The position numbers were made by a program, and so were the translations under genes. Below the pieces are notes generated by a model. That model had not been told where the DNA came from and searched no databases. It saw nothing but the letters and a program-made list of their open reading frames with translations. A DNA stretch of 64,000 nucleotides, taken from Nocardioides sp. CFH 31398 (GTDB lineage Bacteria > Actinomycetota > Actinomycetes > Propionibacteriales > Nocardioidaceae). Each line of letters opens with the position of its first letter. The first letter of the stretch is position 1. Location of the stretch: contig NZ_JAKUHT010000013.1 of the NCBI RefSeq assembly GCF_022436705.1, positions 172,655 to 236,654 on the forward strand, in the 5' to 3' direction. Positions 25,095 through 33,453 of the stretch are shown here, piece after piece.

Positions 25095-26510
25095 GTGGCC
25101 ACGTCGACACCGATCTCCACCCCGGTGGGCCCCGGCCTCACCGACCAGGTCCGCCGCCAGGGCGCGCGGCTGAGGTCGGGCTCCGCCGTCCGCCGCCTCG
25201 GCCCGGCCCTCGACGTCGTCGCCGTCCTCGTCGTCCTGACGGTGGAGCACGAGCGCTCCGGGGGAGTGCCGGTCTGGGCCTGGTCGCTGCCGGTGATCTG
25301 GACGGGGCTGCTGCTCTGCGCGGGTGCCTACCGCGCGGGACCCGAGGCCGCGGCGGTGCGCACGGTCGGCGCCGGCGGAGCCCAGCTGGCCGTCGGCGCC
25401 GCGGTCTCGGCGGCCGTCGTCGGGCCCGCGGTCGACCTGCGCCGGCTGCTGCTCCTCACCGCCGCGATGGTCGTCCTGTCGGCCTCGCACCGGGTGGTCG
25501 GCGGCCTGTGGCGGTCCTCGCGACCGGTTCCCGTCGTGCTGGCCGGCGAGCCGGACGAGGTCGGGCGCGTCCTGGTCGAGCTGCACGCGGCCACCGATCG
25601 CCGCTGGGACGTCGTCGGCGTCGTCCTCCCCACCGCGGAGCCGGACGGCGGCTTCGGCGTCCCGGTCACCTCGGGCTTCGAACGCCTGACGGCGGCCGCG
25701 CTCGACAGCGGCGCGGCGACCGTCGTCCTCGCCCCCGGTGGTCGGCTCGACCCCGCCTGCCTGCGCCGCTCCGCCTGGGCCCTCGAGAGCGCCGGCATCG
25801 ACCTCTACGTCGGGACCGGCCTGCTGGACGTGTCACCGTCCCGGGCCAGCCTCGTCCGGGCCGGGGGCCTGCGGATGCTCCACGTCCGCCCCGCGCCGAG
25901 CCGGGGGCCCAGCCGGTGGGCCAAGGAGGTGGTCGAGCGCCTCACCGCGTCGGTCGTCCTCCTGCTCGCGCTGCCGCTGCTGGTCGCGGTGGGCGTCGCC
26001 GTCCGCCGCGGCTCGCCCGGGCCGGCCGTCTACCGGCAGGTGCGGGTGGGTCGGGACGGACGGCCCTTCGTCATGCTGAAGCTCCGCACGATGACCCAGG
26101 GGGCCGACACCCGGCTCGCGGCACTGGCCGCCACGAACGACTGCGGCGACGGCGTGCTCTTCAAGATGCGGAGCGACCCCCGGGTGACCCCGCTCGGCGC
26201 ACGGCTGCGGCGCTACTCCGTCGACGAGCTGCCGCAGCTGGTGAACGTGCTGCGCGGTGAGATGTCGCTGGTCGGCCCGCGCCCCGCGCTGCCGTCGGAG
26301 GTCTCGGCGTACGACGTCGACCCGACGCGACGCCTCGCGGTGAAGCCCGGCCTCACGGGGTTGTGGCAGGTCTCCGGCCGCTCGGACCTGTCCTGGGACC
26401 AGACCGTCCGTCTCGACCTCGCCTACGTCGACAACTGGTCACTGGGGCTGGACGTGACCATCCTGTGCCGCACCGTCCGGGCCGTGCTCGGTCACCGCGG
26501 CGCCTACTGA
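25095..26510 (+). CDS. Undecaprenyl-phosphate sugar-phosphate transferase (initiating transferase)
   Basis: 471 aa from the GTG at 25095, preferred over the ATG at 25080 because GGGAGG sits 7 nt before it. Several N-terminal helices are followed by a CoA-binding-like middle domain. The C-terminal bacterial sugar transferase domain begins after a helix (SVVLLLALPLLVAVGVAV) and carries KLRTM, SVDELPQLVNVL, MSLVGPRP and KPGLTGLWQVSGR. The enzyme attaches the first sugar-1-phosphate (often galactose or glucose) to the lipid carrier at the inner membrane and so starts repeat-unit assembly. It is the first structural gene of the polysaccharide locus and has its own promoter motif. Confidence 0.92.
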   Translation: MATSTPISTPVGPGLTDQVRRQGARLRSGSAVRRLGPALDVVAVLVVLTVEHERSGGVPVWAWSLPVIWTGLLLCAGAYRAGPEAAAVRTVGAGGAQLAVGAAVSAAVVGPAVDLRRLLLLTAAMVVLSASHRVVGGLWRSSRPVPVVLAGEPDEVGRVLVELHAATDRRWDVVGVVLPTAEPDGGFGVPVTSGFERLTAAALDSGAATVVLAPGGRLDPACLRRSAWALESAGIDLYVGTGLLDVSPSRASLVRAGGLRMLHVRPAPSRGPSRWAKEVVERLTASVVLLLALPLLVAVGVAVRRGSPGPAVYRQVRVGRDGRPFVMLKLRTMTQGADTRLAALAATNDCGDGVLFKMRSDPRVTPLGARLRRYSVDELPQLVNVLRGEMSLVGPRPALPSEVSAYDVDPTRRLAVKPGLTGLWQVSGRSDLSWDQTVRLDLAYVDNWSLGLDVTILCRTVRAVLGHRGAY

Positions 26511-26553
26511 CCTCCCGCGACCCGTCGCGACCCGACCACCACCAGGAGCCCGC

Positions 26554-26937
26554 ATGAGCATCGACACCGCTCTGTCCGCAGGCGCCGTCCTGGCGTCCGA
26601 GACCAGGCCCTGGGGCAGCTGGTGCGTGGTGGACGCCGGCCCCGGCTACCAGGTGAAGCGGCTGCTCGTGCTGCCCGGACGCCGGCTCTCCTACCAGACC
26701 CACGAGCACCGCAGCGAGCACTGGGTCGTCATCCACGGACGGGCGACCTGCACGCTCGACGGTGAGGTCCGGCACGCCGGGCCGGGGGAGTCCGTCGACG
26801 TCCCCCAGGGTGCGGCGCACCGGCTGGCGAACGGCGAGGACGTCGACCTCGTCGTGGTCGAGGTGCAGCGCGGGGCCTACCTGGGCGAGGACGACATCTG
26901 TCGCCTCAGCGACGACTTCGGCCGCACCGACGCCTGA
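26554..26937 (+). CDS. Mannose-6-phosphate isomerase type II-like cupin
   Basis: 127 aa single cupin domain. The sequence ETRPWGSWCVVDAGPGYQVK opens the domain and Q-HEHRSEHW supplies metal-binding histidines. The end EVQRGAYLGEDDICRLSDDF and GR matches the isomerase module of bifunctional ManC/AlgA (PMI type II). As a stand-alone protein without the guanylyltransferase part it may isomerise fructose-6-P and mannose-6-P to feed GDP-mannose, or act on another sugar phosphate. It follows the initiating transferase by 43 nt with a CCAGGAG ribosome site and is probably in the same transcript. Confidence 0.85.
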   Translation: MSIDTALSAGAVLASETRPWGSWCVVDAGPGYQVKRLLVLPGRRLSYQTHEHRSEHWVVIHGRATCTLDGEVRHAGPGESVDVPQGAAHRLANGEDVDLVVVEVQRGAYLGEDDICRLSDDFGRTDA

Positions 26938-27127
26938 CGCGGCGGCTGACCCGGCGCCTGACCCGGCGCGCCCCACCGGGGCCGCACGACCCGGGCACCA
27001 CGGTGGTCGAGCCGCCGGGTCGCGACGGCCGTCCCGCGTCGTCGTGACCCGTCCGCGGCGTGGTCCGCAGGCTGCCCGACCACCGCGGACCAGCGGCTGC
27101 CCGCGCCCTCGAGGACGTCGCCGAACA

Positions 27128-27174
27128 TCACCCATTTCGGGCAGGCGGGGTGCTGGCCGGCGGACGAACACTGT
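27128..27174 (+). promoter_or_regulatory. NarL-type operator and -10 box upstream of the secreted propeller/malectin gene
   Basis: TCACCCATTTCGGGCA (27128-27143) shares the central TTT and the right-hand GGCA with the other motifs; its left half is weaker. CACTGT, a possible -10 box, starts 41 bp after the motif start. Transcription would begin near 27181, about 70 nt before the ATG. The rest of the 315-bp gap (26938-27127) holds short GGCGCCTGACCC direct repeats and no gene. Confidence 0.45.
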
Positions 27175-27252
27175 GACCACCGCGGCCGGGCGCGGTGCCA
27201 GCAACGGCATCCGGACGCGTGAGCGCGCGCCCGCGGACCAGAGGAGCACGAC

Positions 27253-29742
27253 ATGCGGTGGACGAGGACGTGGGGCGTCGGGCTGGGGGCGGCGGCAGTG
27301 CTGCTCGCCGCCCTGACCCCTGCCCACGCCGGGACCCAGCACGACCGGGTGGTCTCGACCAACCCGGCCGACACGGTGCCGGTGATCGAGGACGGGGCGG
27401 GCGCCTTCGGCGTCGCGACGGTCGGGAGCACGACGGTCGTGGGCGGCAGCTTCACCCGCGTCCGACCCCGTGGCGGGACCGCGGTGACCCGGGAGAACAT
27501 CCTCGCCTTCGACGCGAACGGGGCCATCAGCTCCACGTTCACCCCCGACATCGCGACGCGGGTGTGGGACGTCGTCCCCGCCGGCGACGGGGTCAGCGTC
27601 TACGTCGGCGGCCAGTTCTCGAACGTCGACGGCCTCGCGCGGACCAACCGCGTCGCCCGCATCAACGTGAGCACCGGCCAGGTCATGACGACGTTCCGCT
27701 CGCCCGGCTTCGACAACATCGTCACCGACCTCCAGCTCGTCAACGGGCGGCTGTACGTCGGCGGCTACTTCAAGACCGTGGGCGGCCTGCCCCGCGTCGG
27801 GCTCGTCGCGCTCAACCCGACCACGGGGGCCCTGACGGACCACCTTGACGACGTCACCTTCGCCGACGTCTTCCACGACTCCTCGTCCGCCTCGATCCCG
27901 TCGGGCAACCGCGGCGTCGGCGTCGAGAAGTTCGCCGTCACGCCCGACGGCTCGAGGCTCGTGGCCATCGGCAACTTCCGCACGGTCAGCGGCCAGCCCC
28001 GGGCCCAGGTCGCCGTCCTCGACACGGCCGGCGCCCGGGCGAGCGTGAGCGGCTGGTCGACGACCCGCTTCGCGTCCGGCTGCCACCCGAACTTCCCGAC
28101 GTACACCCTCGGCGTCGACGTCTCGCCCGACGGCCGCTGGTTCGCCGTCGCGACGGGCGGCGCGTTCTCCGGCGGCGTCGGCTCGGGCACCATGTGCGAC
28201 GCCATCAGCCGGTGGGAGCTCGCCGGCTCCGCCCCGAACCAGCAGCCGACCTGGGTCGACTACATGGGCGGTGACACCAGCAACGCCATCCACGTCACCG
28301 GCTCGGCGGTCTACATCGGTGGGCACTTCCGCTGGGCGAACGACCCCTACGCCGGTGACGCGGCCGGGCCGGGCTCCGTGGACCGCAAGGGCATGGCGGC
28401 CCTCGACCCCCGCAACGGTCTGCCGTTCTCGTTCAACGCGGGCAAGCTGCCGCTGCGCTGGGGGGTCAACCGCTTCGTCTCGACGGCCCAGGGCCTGTGG
28501 GTGGCGCACGACGGCGACACCCTGGGCAACGAGGCCACCGGCCGGCTCGGGCTGATGCCGCTCGCGGGGGGCAAGTCGATCCCGCCCGACAACACGGGCT
28601 CGCTGCCCGGTGACGCGTTCCTGGCCGGCACCCTCGGCAACCCGACGGGTCCGAGCCCCGTGCTCCACCGCATCAACGCGGGTGGCCCGACGATCCCGTC
28701 GCTCGACGCGTACGGCGACTGGGAGGCCGACCAGGACGCGAGCTCGCCGCTGCGCAGCGACGGCAGCGCCACGGCGTCCTGGGGCCAGCAGTTCAGCCGC
28801 ACCGCCCAGGTGCCGGCGACCACCCCCACCGATGTCTTCACCGACGAGCGGTGGGACCCGAACGGCGACCCCCGGATGGAGTGGAACCTGCCCGCGCCCG
28901 TGGGCGTGCCCCTGCAGGTCCGGCTGTACTTCGCCAACGGGTACGGCGGGACCAGCCAGGTCGGGCAGCGCGTGTTCGACGTCGCGGTCGAGGGCTCGAC
29001 CGTCCTCGACGACTACGACATCGTCGCCGACGCCGGCGGTGACTCGCGCGGCACGATGCGGGCCTTCGACGTCACGAGCGACGGCAACGTGGACATCGAC
29101 TTCTCGCACGTCGCCGAGAACCCGCTGATCAGCGCGATCGAGGTCGTCCGCACCGACGTCACCCCGGTCGACAGCAGCACCGACGACGTCTACCGCACCT
29201 CGCTCACGACGTCCGGCGCCACGACCACCACCCAGGTCCCCTCGGGTGGCGTGGACTGGAGCAGCGCCCGCGGGGCCTTCATGGTCGACGGCCGGCTCTA
29301 CACGGGCTGGGCCGACGGCACCTTCACCTGGCGGAGCTACAACGGCTCCACCTTCGGGGCGCCACGCACGGTCGACCTGAACGACCTGACCCAGTTCGCC
29401 GCCGAGCTGCCCGGCGTCCGCGGCATGTGGTTCGACCGGACCACCGGTCGCATGTACTACACGATGCGCGGGCAGAACCAGCTGTACTACCGCTACTTCA
29501 CCCCCGAGAGCTCGGTGGTGGGAGCGGTGCGGTTCACGGTCCCGAGCACCGCGGGCATCGACTGGAGCAAGGTCACCGGCGGCTTCCTGGCCAACGGCCG
29601 GCTCCAGTACGCCGGCAGCGACGGGACCCTGCGGTCCGTCGCCTGGCAGGACGGCGCCGTCGGGGCCAGCACCGTCATGAGCGGGCCCGACGTCGACGGC
29701 CGCTCGTGGAGCAACGGGGCCCTGTTCCTCCGAGCCCCCTGA
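27253..29742 (+). CDS. Secreted beta-propeller protein with malectin-like domain
   Basis: 829 aa. A signal peptide (VGLGAAAVLLAALTPAHA, cleavage near residue 27) is followed by repeated blade-like units (VVGGSFTRVRP, YVGGQFSNVDGL, YVGGYFKTVGGLPR, YIGGHFRWAND), as in DUF5122/Kelch-like propellers (about 40-430). A malectin-like carbohydrate-binding domain (about 535-635) reads VRLYFANGYGG, GQRVFDVAVEG, ISAIEVVRTD. Two further repeats near 660-820 contain GVDWSSARGAFMVDGRLYTG and GIDWSKVTGGFLANGRLQYA. It probably binds polysaccharide at the cell surface. GAGGAGC is a good ribosome site. The stop codon directly precedes a homopolymer stretch, so the exact C-terminus deserves checking. Confidence 0.85.
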   Translation: MRWTRTWGVGLGAAAVLLAALTPAHAGTQHDRVVSTNPADTVPVIEDGAGAFGVATVGSTTVVGGSFTRVRPRGGTAVTRENILAFDANGAISSTFTPDIATRVWDVVPAGDGVSVYVGGQFSNVDGLARTNRVARINVSTGQVMTTFRSPGFDNIVTDLQLVNGRLYVGGYFKTVGGLPRVGLVALNPTTGALTDHLDDVTFADVFHDSSSASIPSGNRGVGVEKFAVTPDGSRLVAIGNFRTVSGQPRAQVAVLDTAGARASVSGWSTTRFASGCHPNFPTYTLGVDVSPDGRWFAVATGGAFSGGVGSGTMCDAISRWELAGSAPNQQPTWVDYMGGDTSNAIHVTGSAVYIGGHFRWANDPYAGDAAGPGSVDRKGMAALDPRNGLPFSFNAGKLPLRWGVNRFVSTAQGLWVAHDGDTLGNEATGRLGLMPLAGGKSIPPDNTGSLPGDAFLAGTLGNPTGPSPVLHRINAGGPTIPSLDAYGDWEADQDASSPLRSDGSATASWGQQFSRTAQVPATTPTDVFTDERWDPNGDPRMEWNLPAPVGVPLQVRLYFANGYGGTSQVGQRVFDVAVEGSTVLDDYDIVADAGGDSRGTMRAFDVTSDGNVDIDFSHVAENPLISAIEVVRTDVTPVDSSTDDVYRTSLTTSGATTTTQVPSGGVDWSSARGAFMVDGRLYTGWADGTFTWRSYNGSTFGAPRTVDLNDLTQFAAELPGVRGMWFDRTTGRMYYTMRGQNQLYYRYFTPESSVVGAVRFTVPSTAGIDWSKVTGGFLANGRLQYAGSDGTLRSVAWQDGAVGASTVMSGPDVDGRSWSNGALFLRAP

Positions 29743-29743
29743 C

Positions 29744-29905
29744 CCGGGGGGCCGGGGGGCGCGGGGGGGGGGGCCGGGGCCCCCCCCCCCCCCCCCCGCG
29801 GGGCGGGGGGCCCCAGCGGCCGGCCGGGGCGGGCGGGGCCCCCCCCCCCCCGCCACCGGGGCCCGGGGCCCCGGGGGTGGGCCCCCGGGGCCCCGCCCAC
29901 CCCCG
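29744..29905. other. Homopolymer-rich G/C stretch, possible sequence artefact
   Basis: This segment consists almost only of G and C runs, including 11 G (29763-29773), 18 C (29780-29797) and 13 C (29839-29851). It is unlike the rest of the window. It may be a true strong hairpin whose sequence was misread or mis-assembled. It directly follows the stop codon of the propeller gene. No gene is visible between 29743 and 30034. Confidence 0.7.
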
Positions 29906-30034
29906 GCACGGCGCGACGGCGACCCCATGCGCCGACCGTGCCGTGCCGGGCCCAGCCCGGACGTGCCCAGACGTGCTCAGCCGTGCCCGGACTGCCCAGA
30001 ACTGACCGCCCGTCGGACCCACCAGGAGAGACCC

Positions 30035-30955
30035 GTGACCCAGACCGTCCGCCCCGTGCGCGGGGTCGAGATGCCCCGGTCGGTGCAGGCCGTGCGCCGG
30101 GCGACGCCCCGACCCGCCCAGCTCGCGCTGAAGACCGCCGTCCGGCGCTTCGGCGCCGCGACCGGTGGCCTGCGCCCGCTGCCCGACTACCTGATCATCG
30201 GGGCCAAGAAGGGTGGGACCTCGTCGCTGACGAACTGGTTGATCCAGCACCCCGGTCACCTGCGCATGTTCCCGTCCTACCAGCCGCTGAAGAGCGCGCA
30301 CTTCTTCGACATCGCCTTCCACGAGGGCGTCGACTGGTACCGCGGCCACTTCCCGACCGCGCGGGCCCGGTTGCGGCACCCCGGTGCGGTGGTCGGCGAG
30401 GCGAGCCCGTACTACATGTTCCACCCCGCCGCGGCCGGGCGGGCGCGGTCCGTGGTGCCGGACGCGAAGATCATCGCCGTCCTCCGCGACCCGGTCAGCC
30501 GCGCCTACTCGAACTACCACGACCGCGTCGCCGCCGGCACGGAGACCCTTCCCACCTTCGAGGCGGCCATCGACGCCGAACCGGGCCGCCTGGCCGGGGT
30601 CGACGAGGAGCGGCTGCGGAACGACCCCTGCTACTACTCGCTCGCCCACGACCAGTTCACCTACCTGGCCCGGGGCCGCTACCTGGAGCACCTGAGCTCC
30701 TGGCTCGACACCTACCCGGCCGAGCAGGTGCTCGTCCTCCGCGCCGAGGACATGTACGCCGACCCGGCCGCCGAGTTCCGCCGCGTCGAGCGGTTCCTCG
30801 GCCTGCGCCACCACGACGGCGTCGACCTGCGCACCTACAACGAACGGTCGAAGCCGCCCATGGACCCGCGGACCCGAGCCCGGCTCGCGGAGTACTACCG
30901 CCCGCACAACGAGGCGCTCGCCGAGCGTCTCGGCCGTGACCTCGGCTGGGACTGA
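30035..30955 (+). CDS. PAPS-dependent sulfotransferase domain protein 1
   Basis: 306 aa, GTG start at 30035 with a CAGGAGAG ribosome site 6 nt upstream. The 5'-phosphosulfate loop is YLIIGAKKGGTSSLTNWL (near residue 52) and the 3'-phosphate motif is VLRDPVSRAYSNYHDRV (near residue 150). These define cytosolic-type sulfotransferases of the heparan N-deacetylase/N-sulfotransferase group, which transfer sulfate from PAPS to sugar hydroxyl or amino groups. Its place among glycosyltransferases suggests a polysaccharide repeat unit as acceptor. No membrane helix is seen. Earlier starts lie in low-complexity DNA and are unlikely. Confidence 0.88.
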   Translation: MTQTVRPVRGVEMPRSVQAVRRATPRPAQLALKTAVRRFGAATGGLRPLPDYLIIGAKKGGTSSLTNWLIQHPGHLRMFPSYQPLKSAHFFDIAFHEGVDWYRGHFPTARARLRHPGAVVGEASPYYMFHPAAAGRARSVVPDAKIIAVLRDPVSRAYSNYHDRVAAGTETLPTFEAAIDAEPGRLAGVDEERLRNDPCYYSLAHDQFTYLARGRYLEHLSSWLDTYPAEQVLVLRAEDMYADPAAEFRRVERFLGLRHHDGVDLRTYNERSKPPMDPRTRARLAEYYRPHNEALAERLGRDLGWD

Positions 30956-31009
30956 CCCCGGCCACCTCGGCGTGCCGGCAGCCCGCCACCACAGGACCAG
31001 GTGAGACGC

Positions 31010-32098
31010 ATGACCGTCTGCATCGCCCACGACTACTGCACCCAGCGCGGTGGCGCCGAGCGCGTCGCCCTGACGCTCCTCGAGGCCTTCGACGACTCGG
31101 TGCTCGTCACCTCGCTGCACGAGTCCCGCAGCACCTTCGCCGGCTTCGGCGACCACCCGGTGCGGACCTCGCACCTGCAGCGGTACGTGCCCCTGCGGCA
31201 CGACCCGCGGCGGGCCTTCCCGCTGCTGGCGCACGCCTGGGACAGGATCACCCCGCCCGGGGCCTCCGCCGTGGTGTGCAGCAGCTCCGGGTGGGCGCAC
31301 GGCCTGCGGGTCCCGCCCGGGGTGCGCAAGCTCGTCTACTGCCACAACCCGGCCCGGTGGCTCTACCAGGCCGAGGACTACTTCGGTGACCGCTCTCGGG
31401 CGGTCACCGCGGCCGCGCGCTCGATGTCACCCCGCCTGCGGCGGTGGGACCGGGCGGCAGCGGAGTCCGCCGACCTGTACGTCGCGAACTCCAGCGCCGT
31501 CGCCCGGCGGATCAAGGCGGTCTACGGCATCGACGCCGTCGTCGTGAACCCGCCGAGCGCGCTGGACCCCGCCGGGCCGCGGCGCGCGGTCGCCGGCGTC
31601 GAGCCGGGCTTCCTGCTCAGCGTCGGCCGCGGCCGTGGCTACAAGCACATCGACGTCGTCGCGGAGGCCGTCGCCCGGCACGGCACGGCACGCCTCGTGG
31701 TCGTCGGCGGGTACGACGGCGTCGAGACCCTGTCGAACGTCACCCGGCTGCAGGGGGTCACCGACGACGAGCTGCGGTGGCTGTACGCGAACGCCGCCGC
31801 CGTGGTGTCGCTCTCCCACGAGGACTTCGGCCTGACGCCGGTCGAGGGGTTCGGCTTCGGGACCCCCGCCGTCCTCCTGCGCGGCGGCGGGTTCCTCGAC
31901 TCCATGGTCGAGGGGGTCACCGGGGTGTTCGCGGAGGCGCCGACCCAGGAGGCGTTCCTGGAGGCGCTCGAGCAGCTGCCCGGGTCCTTCGACCCGGACC
32001 GGATCCGCCGCCACGCCGTCCGCTACGCCCCCGCGACCTTCCAGCGCACCATCCGCGCCCTCCTCGCCGGCGAGGACACCCACGTCCACGCCGCCTGA
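31010..32098 (+). CDS. Glycosyltransferase family 4 protein 1
   Basis: 362 aa from the ATG at 31010; a GTG three codons earlier is possible. The GT-B fold is indicated by the N-terminal IAHDYCTQRGGAERVALTLL (acceptor-side glycine loop), the middle LLSVGRGRGYKHIDVVAEAV and the donor-site SHEDFGLTPVEGFGFGTPAV (EX7E-type). This is the usual GT4 arrangement for adding a nucleotide-activated sugar to a lipid-linked glycan in the cytosol. The donor sugar (mannose, glucose or similar) cannot be read from the sequence. It is 54 nt downstream of the sulfotransferase gene. Confidence 0.88.
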   Translation: MTVCIAHDYCTQRGGAERVALTLLEAFDDSVLVTSLHESRSTFAGFGDHPVRTSHLQRYVPLRHDPRRAFPLLAHAWDRITPPGASAVVCSSSGWAHGLRVPPGVRKLVYCHNPARWLYQAEDYFGDRSRAVTAAARSMSPRLRRWDRAAAESADLYVANSSAVARRIKAVYGIDAVVVNPPSALDPAGPRRAVAGVEPGFLLSVGRGRGYKHIDVVAEAVARHGTARLVVVGGYDGVETLSNVTRLQGVTDDELRWLYANAAAVVSLSHEDFGLTPVEGFGFGTPAVLLRGGGFLDSMVEGVTGVFAEAPTQEAFLEALEQLPGSFDPDRIRRHAVRYAPATFQRTIRALLAGEDTHVHAA

Positions 32099-32112
32099 GC
32101 CCCCCCGGCGTC

Positions 32113-32230
32113 GAGTCGGCACGTCTGCGCAGCCGGGGGACGTCGAGTCGGCACGTCTGCGCAGCCGGAGGACGTCGAGTCGGCATGTCTGCGCAGCCGG
32201 GGAACGTCGAGTCGGCACGTCTGCGCAGCC
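32113..32230 (+). repeat. 32-bp-period tandem repeat array C, downstream of the glycosyltransferase
   Basis: Four units start at 32113, 32145, 32177 and 32209 with exact 32-bp spacing. The core is GAGTCGGCACGTCTGCGCA (one unit has GAGTCGGCATG). The array begins 14 nt after the stop codon at 32098 in the sense direction and runs into a terminator hairpin. Confidence 0.88.
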
Positions 32231-32270
32231 GGGGCCGCCCGCACCACCGCCCAGTGGTGCGGTCGGCCCC
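32231..32270. terminator. Bidirectional terminator hairpin between convergent glycosyltransferases
   Basis: Arms 32231-32247 and 32254-32270 form a 17-bp stem with one mismatch around a CGCCCA loop; the stem tip reads GCACCAC/GTGGTGC. It lies between convergent genes ending at 32098 and 32278. Confidence 0.8.
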
Positions 32271-32277
32271 CGACGCC

Positions 32278-33453
32278 TCAGGCGGGGACGACGTGGCGCA
32301 GGACCGTCGAGGCCTGCGACGCCCAGGAGAAGCCGGCGGCACGGTCGAGGCCCGCCGCCTGCATCCGGGACCAGAGCGCGGGGTCGTCGAGGAGCCGGCG
32401 GACCTGGCGGGTCATCGACCCCACGTCGTGCGGGTCGCAGTAGAGGACGGCGTCGCCGCAGCGCTCACGCAGGCTCGGGATGTCGGCGGCCACCACGGGG
32501 CAGCCGAACCGCATCGCCTCGACGGGCGGCAGGGGAGAGGCCTCGTAGTGGGAGGGGAAGAGGAACACCGACGCCCGCCGGTACTGCTCCTCGAGCGCCT
32601 CCACGTCGTTCACCTGGCCGAGGAGCCTCACCCGGTCGTGCAGGTGCTCGGGGACCCGTGCGCCGGACGCCCCGAACTGGGCGCCGGTGCCCCCGACGAG
32701 GTGGAAGTCCACGGCGTCGGTGCTCGCCAGCTCGACCGCGGCCCGCGCCAGTCCGTCGGCGTTCTTGCGGCGCGTCATGGAGCCGACGTACAGGCAGCGC
32801 CGGTCCCGCAGGTCGCGCGCCGGGACGTCGGGGTGGCCGGCCTCGAGGGTGGCCGGGTCGGCCGAGCCCCGAGCGGTCCCGGCGCCCTCGCCGCCGCCGT
32901 TCTGCACCGCGGTCAGCCGCGCCGAGGTGATCAGGCGCGGGTGCCTCTCGAGGATCGCGTCGCGCTCGCTGCGGGAGACCGTGAAGACCCGCTGCGACCG
33001 GGCCAGGACGACCGGCACGAGCGTGGAGTAGAGCAGGCGGAACGATCGGCTGTAGGCCTGCGGGAAGTACGAGTACGACAGGTCGTGCACCATCGTGTGC
33101 ACCTGCCGGTGCCGCGTGAGCAGCAGCGACAGCGGGGCGAGGTTCCCCAGGCACAGCAGCGGCTCGTCGCCCACCAGTCCCGGCAGCTCGAGCTGCTCCC
33201 ACGCGTGGGAGGTGAGGCGGCCTGACCGTCGCAGCACGGCGGAACGGAAGCGCGGCACGGTGACGAGGTCACCCCGTGCCGGCGCCCAGACGACGACCTG
33301 GAGCCCCGGCAGGGCACCCTCGGCGAGGAGCTCGTCGAGCGCGGTGACCAGCTCGATGGCGACCCGCTGGATGCCGGTCACGTCCTGCATCAGGAACCGT
33401 CCGTCGACGTGGAGCCGGCGGGGGACACCGCGCCGGCGGACCGCCGTGGTCAT
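32278..33453 (-). CDS. Glycosyltransferase family 4 protein 2
   Basis: 391 aa, ATG at 33451-33453 overlapping the stop of the upstream sulfotransferase gene. The N-terminal part contains FLMQDVTGIQRVAIELVTAL, a pattern of mannosyltransferase-like GT4 enzymes that act on O-antigen or exopolysaccharide units. The C-terminal donor domain has CLYVGSMTRRKNADGLARA and FPSHYEASPLPPVEAMRFGC (EX7E). It is cytosolic or peripheral at the membrane. The gene is the last of a minus-strand trio with a sulfotransferase and a kinase-fold protein, so sulfation and glycosylation steps appear to be made together. Confidence 0.87.
   Translation of the reverse strand: MTTAVRRRGVPRRLHVDGRFLMQDVTGIQRVAIELVTALDELLAEGALPGLQVVVWAPARGDLVTVPRFRSAVLRRSGRLTSHAWEQLELPGLVGDEPLLCLGNLAPLSLLLTRHRQVHTMVHDLSYSYFPQAYSRSFRLLYSTLVPVVLARSQRVFTVSRSERDAILERHPRLITSARLTAVQNGGGEGAGTARGSADPATLEAGHPDVPARDLRDRRCLYVGSMTRRKNADGLARAAVELASTDAVDFHLVGGTGAQFGASGARVPEHLHDRVRLLGQVNDVEALEEQYRRASVFLFPSHYEASPLPPVEAMRFGCPVVAADIPSLRERCGDAVLYCDPHDVGSMTRQVRRLLDDPALWSRMQAAGLDRAAGFSWASQASTVLRHVVPA

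Noticed and set aside
26353..29928. Long minus-strand frame of 1191 codons over the propeller gene
   Set aside because: It is the antisense of a well-supported secreted protein; the composition is the usual Arg/Gly/Pro/Ala shadow of GC-rich coding DNA.
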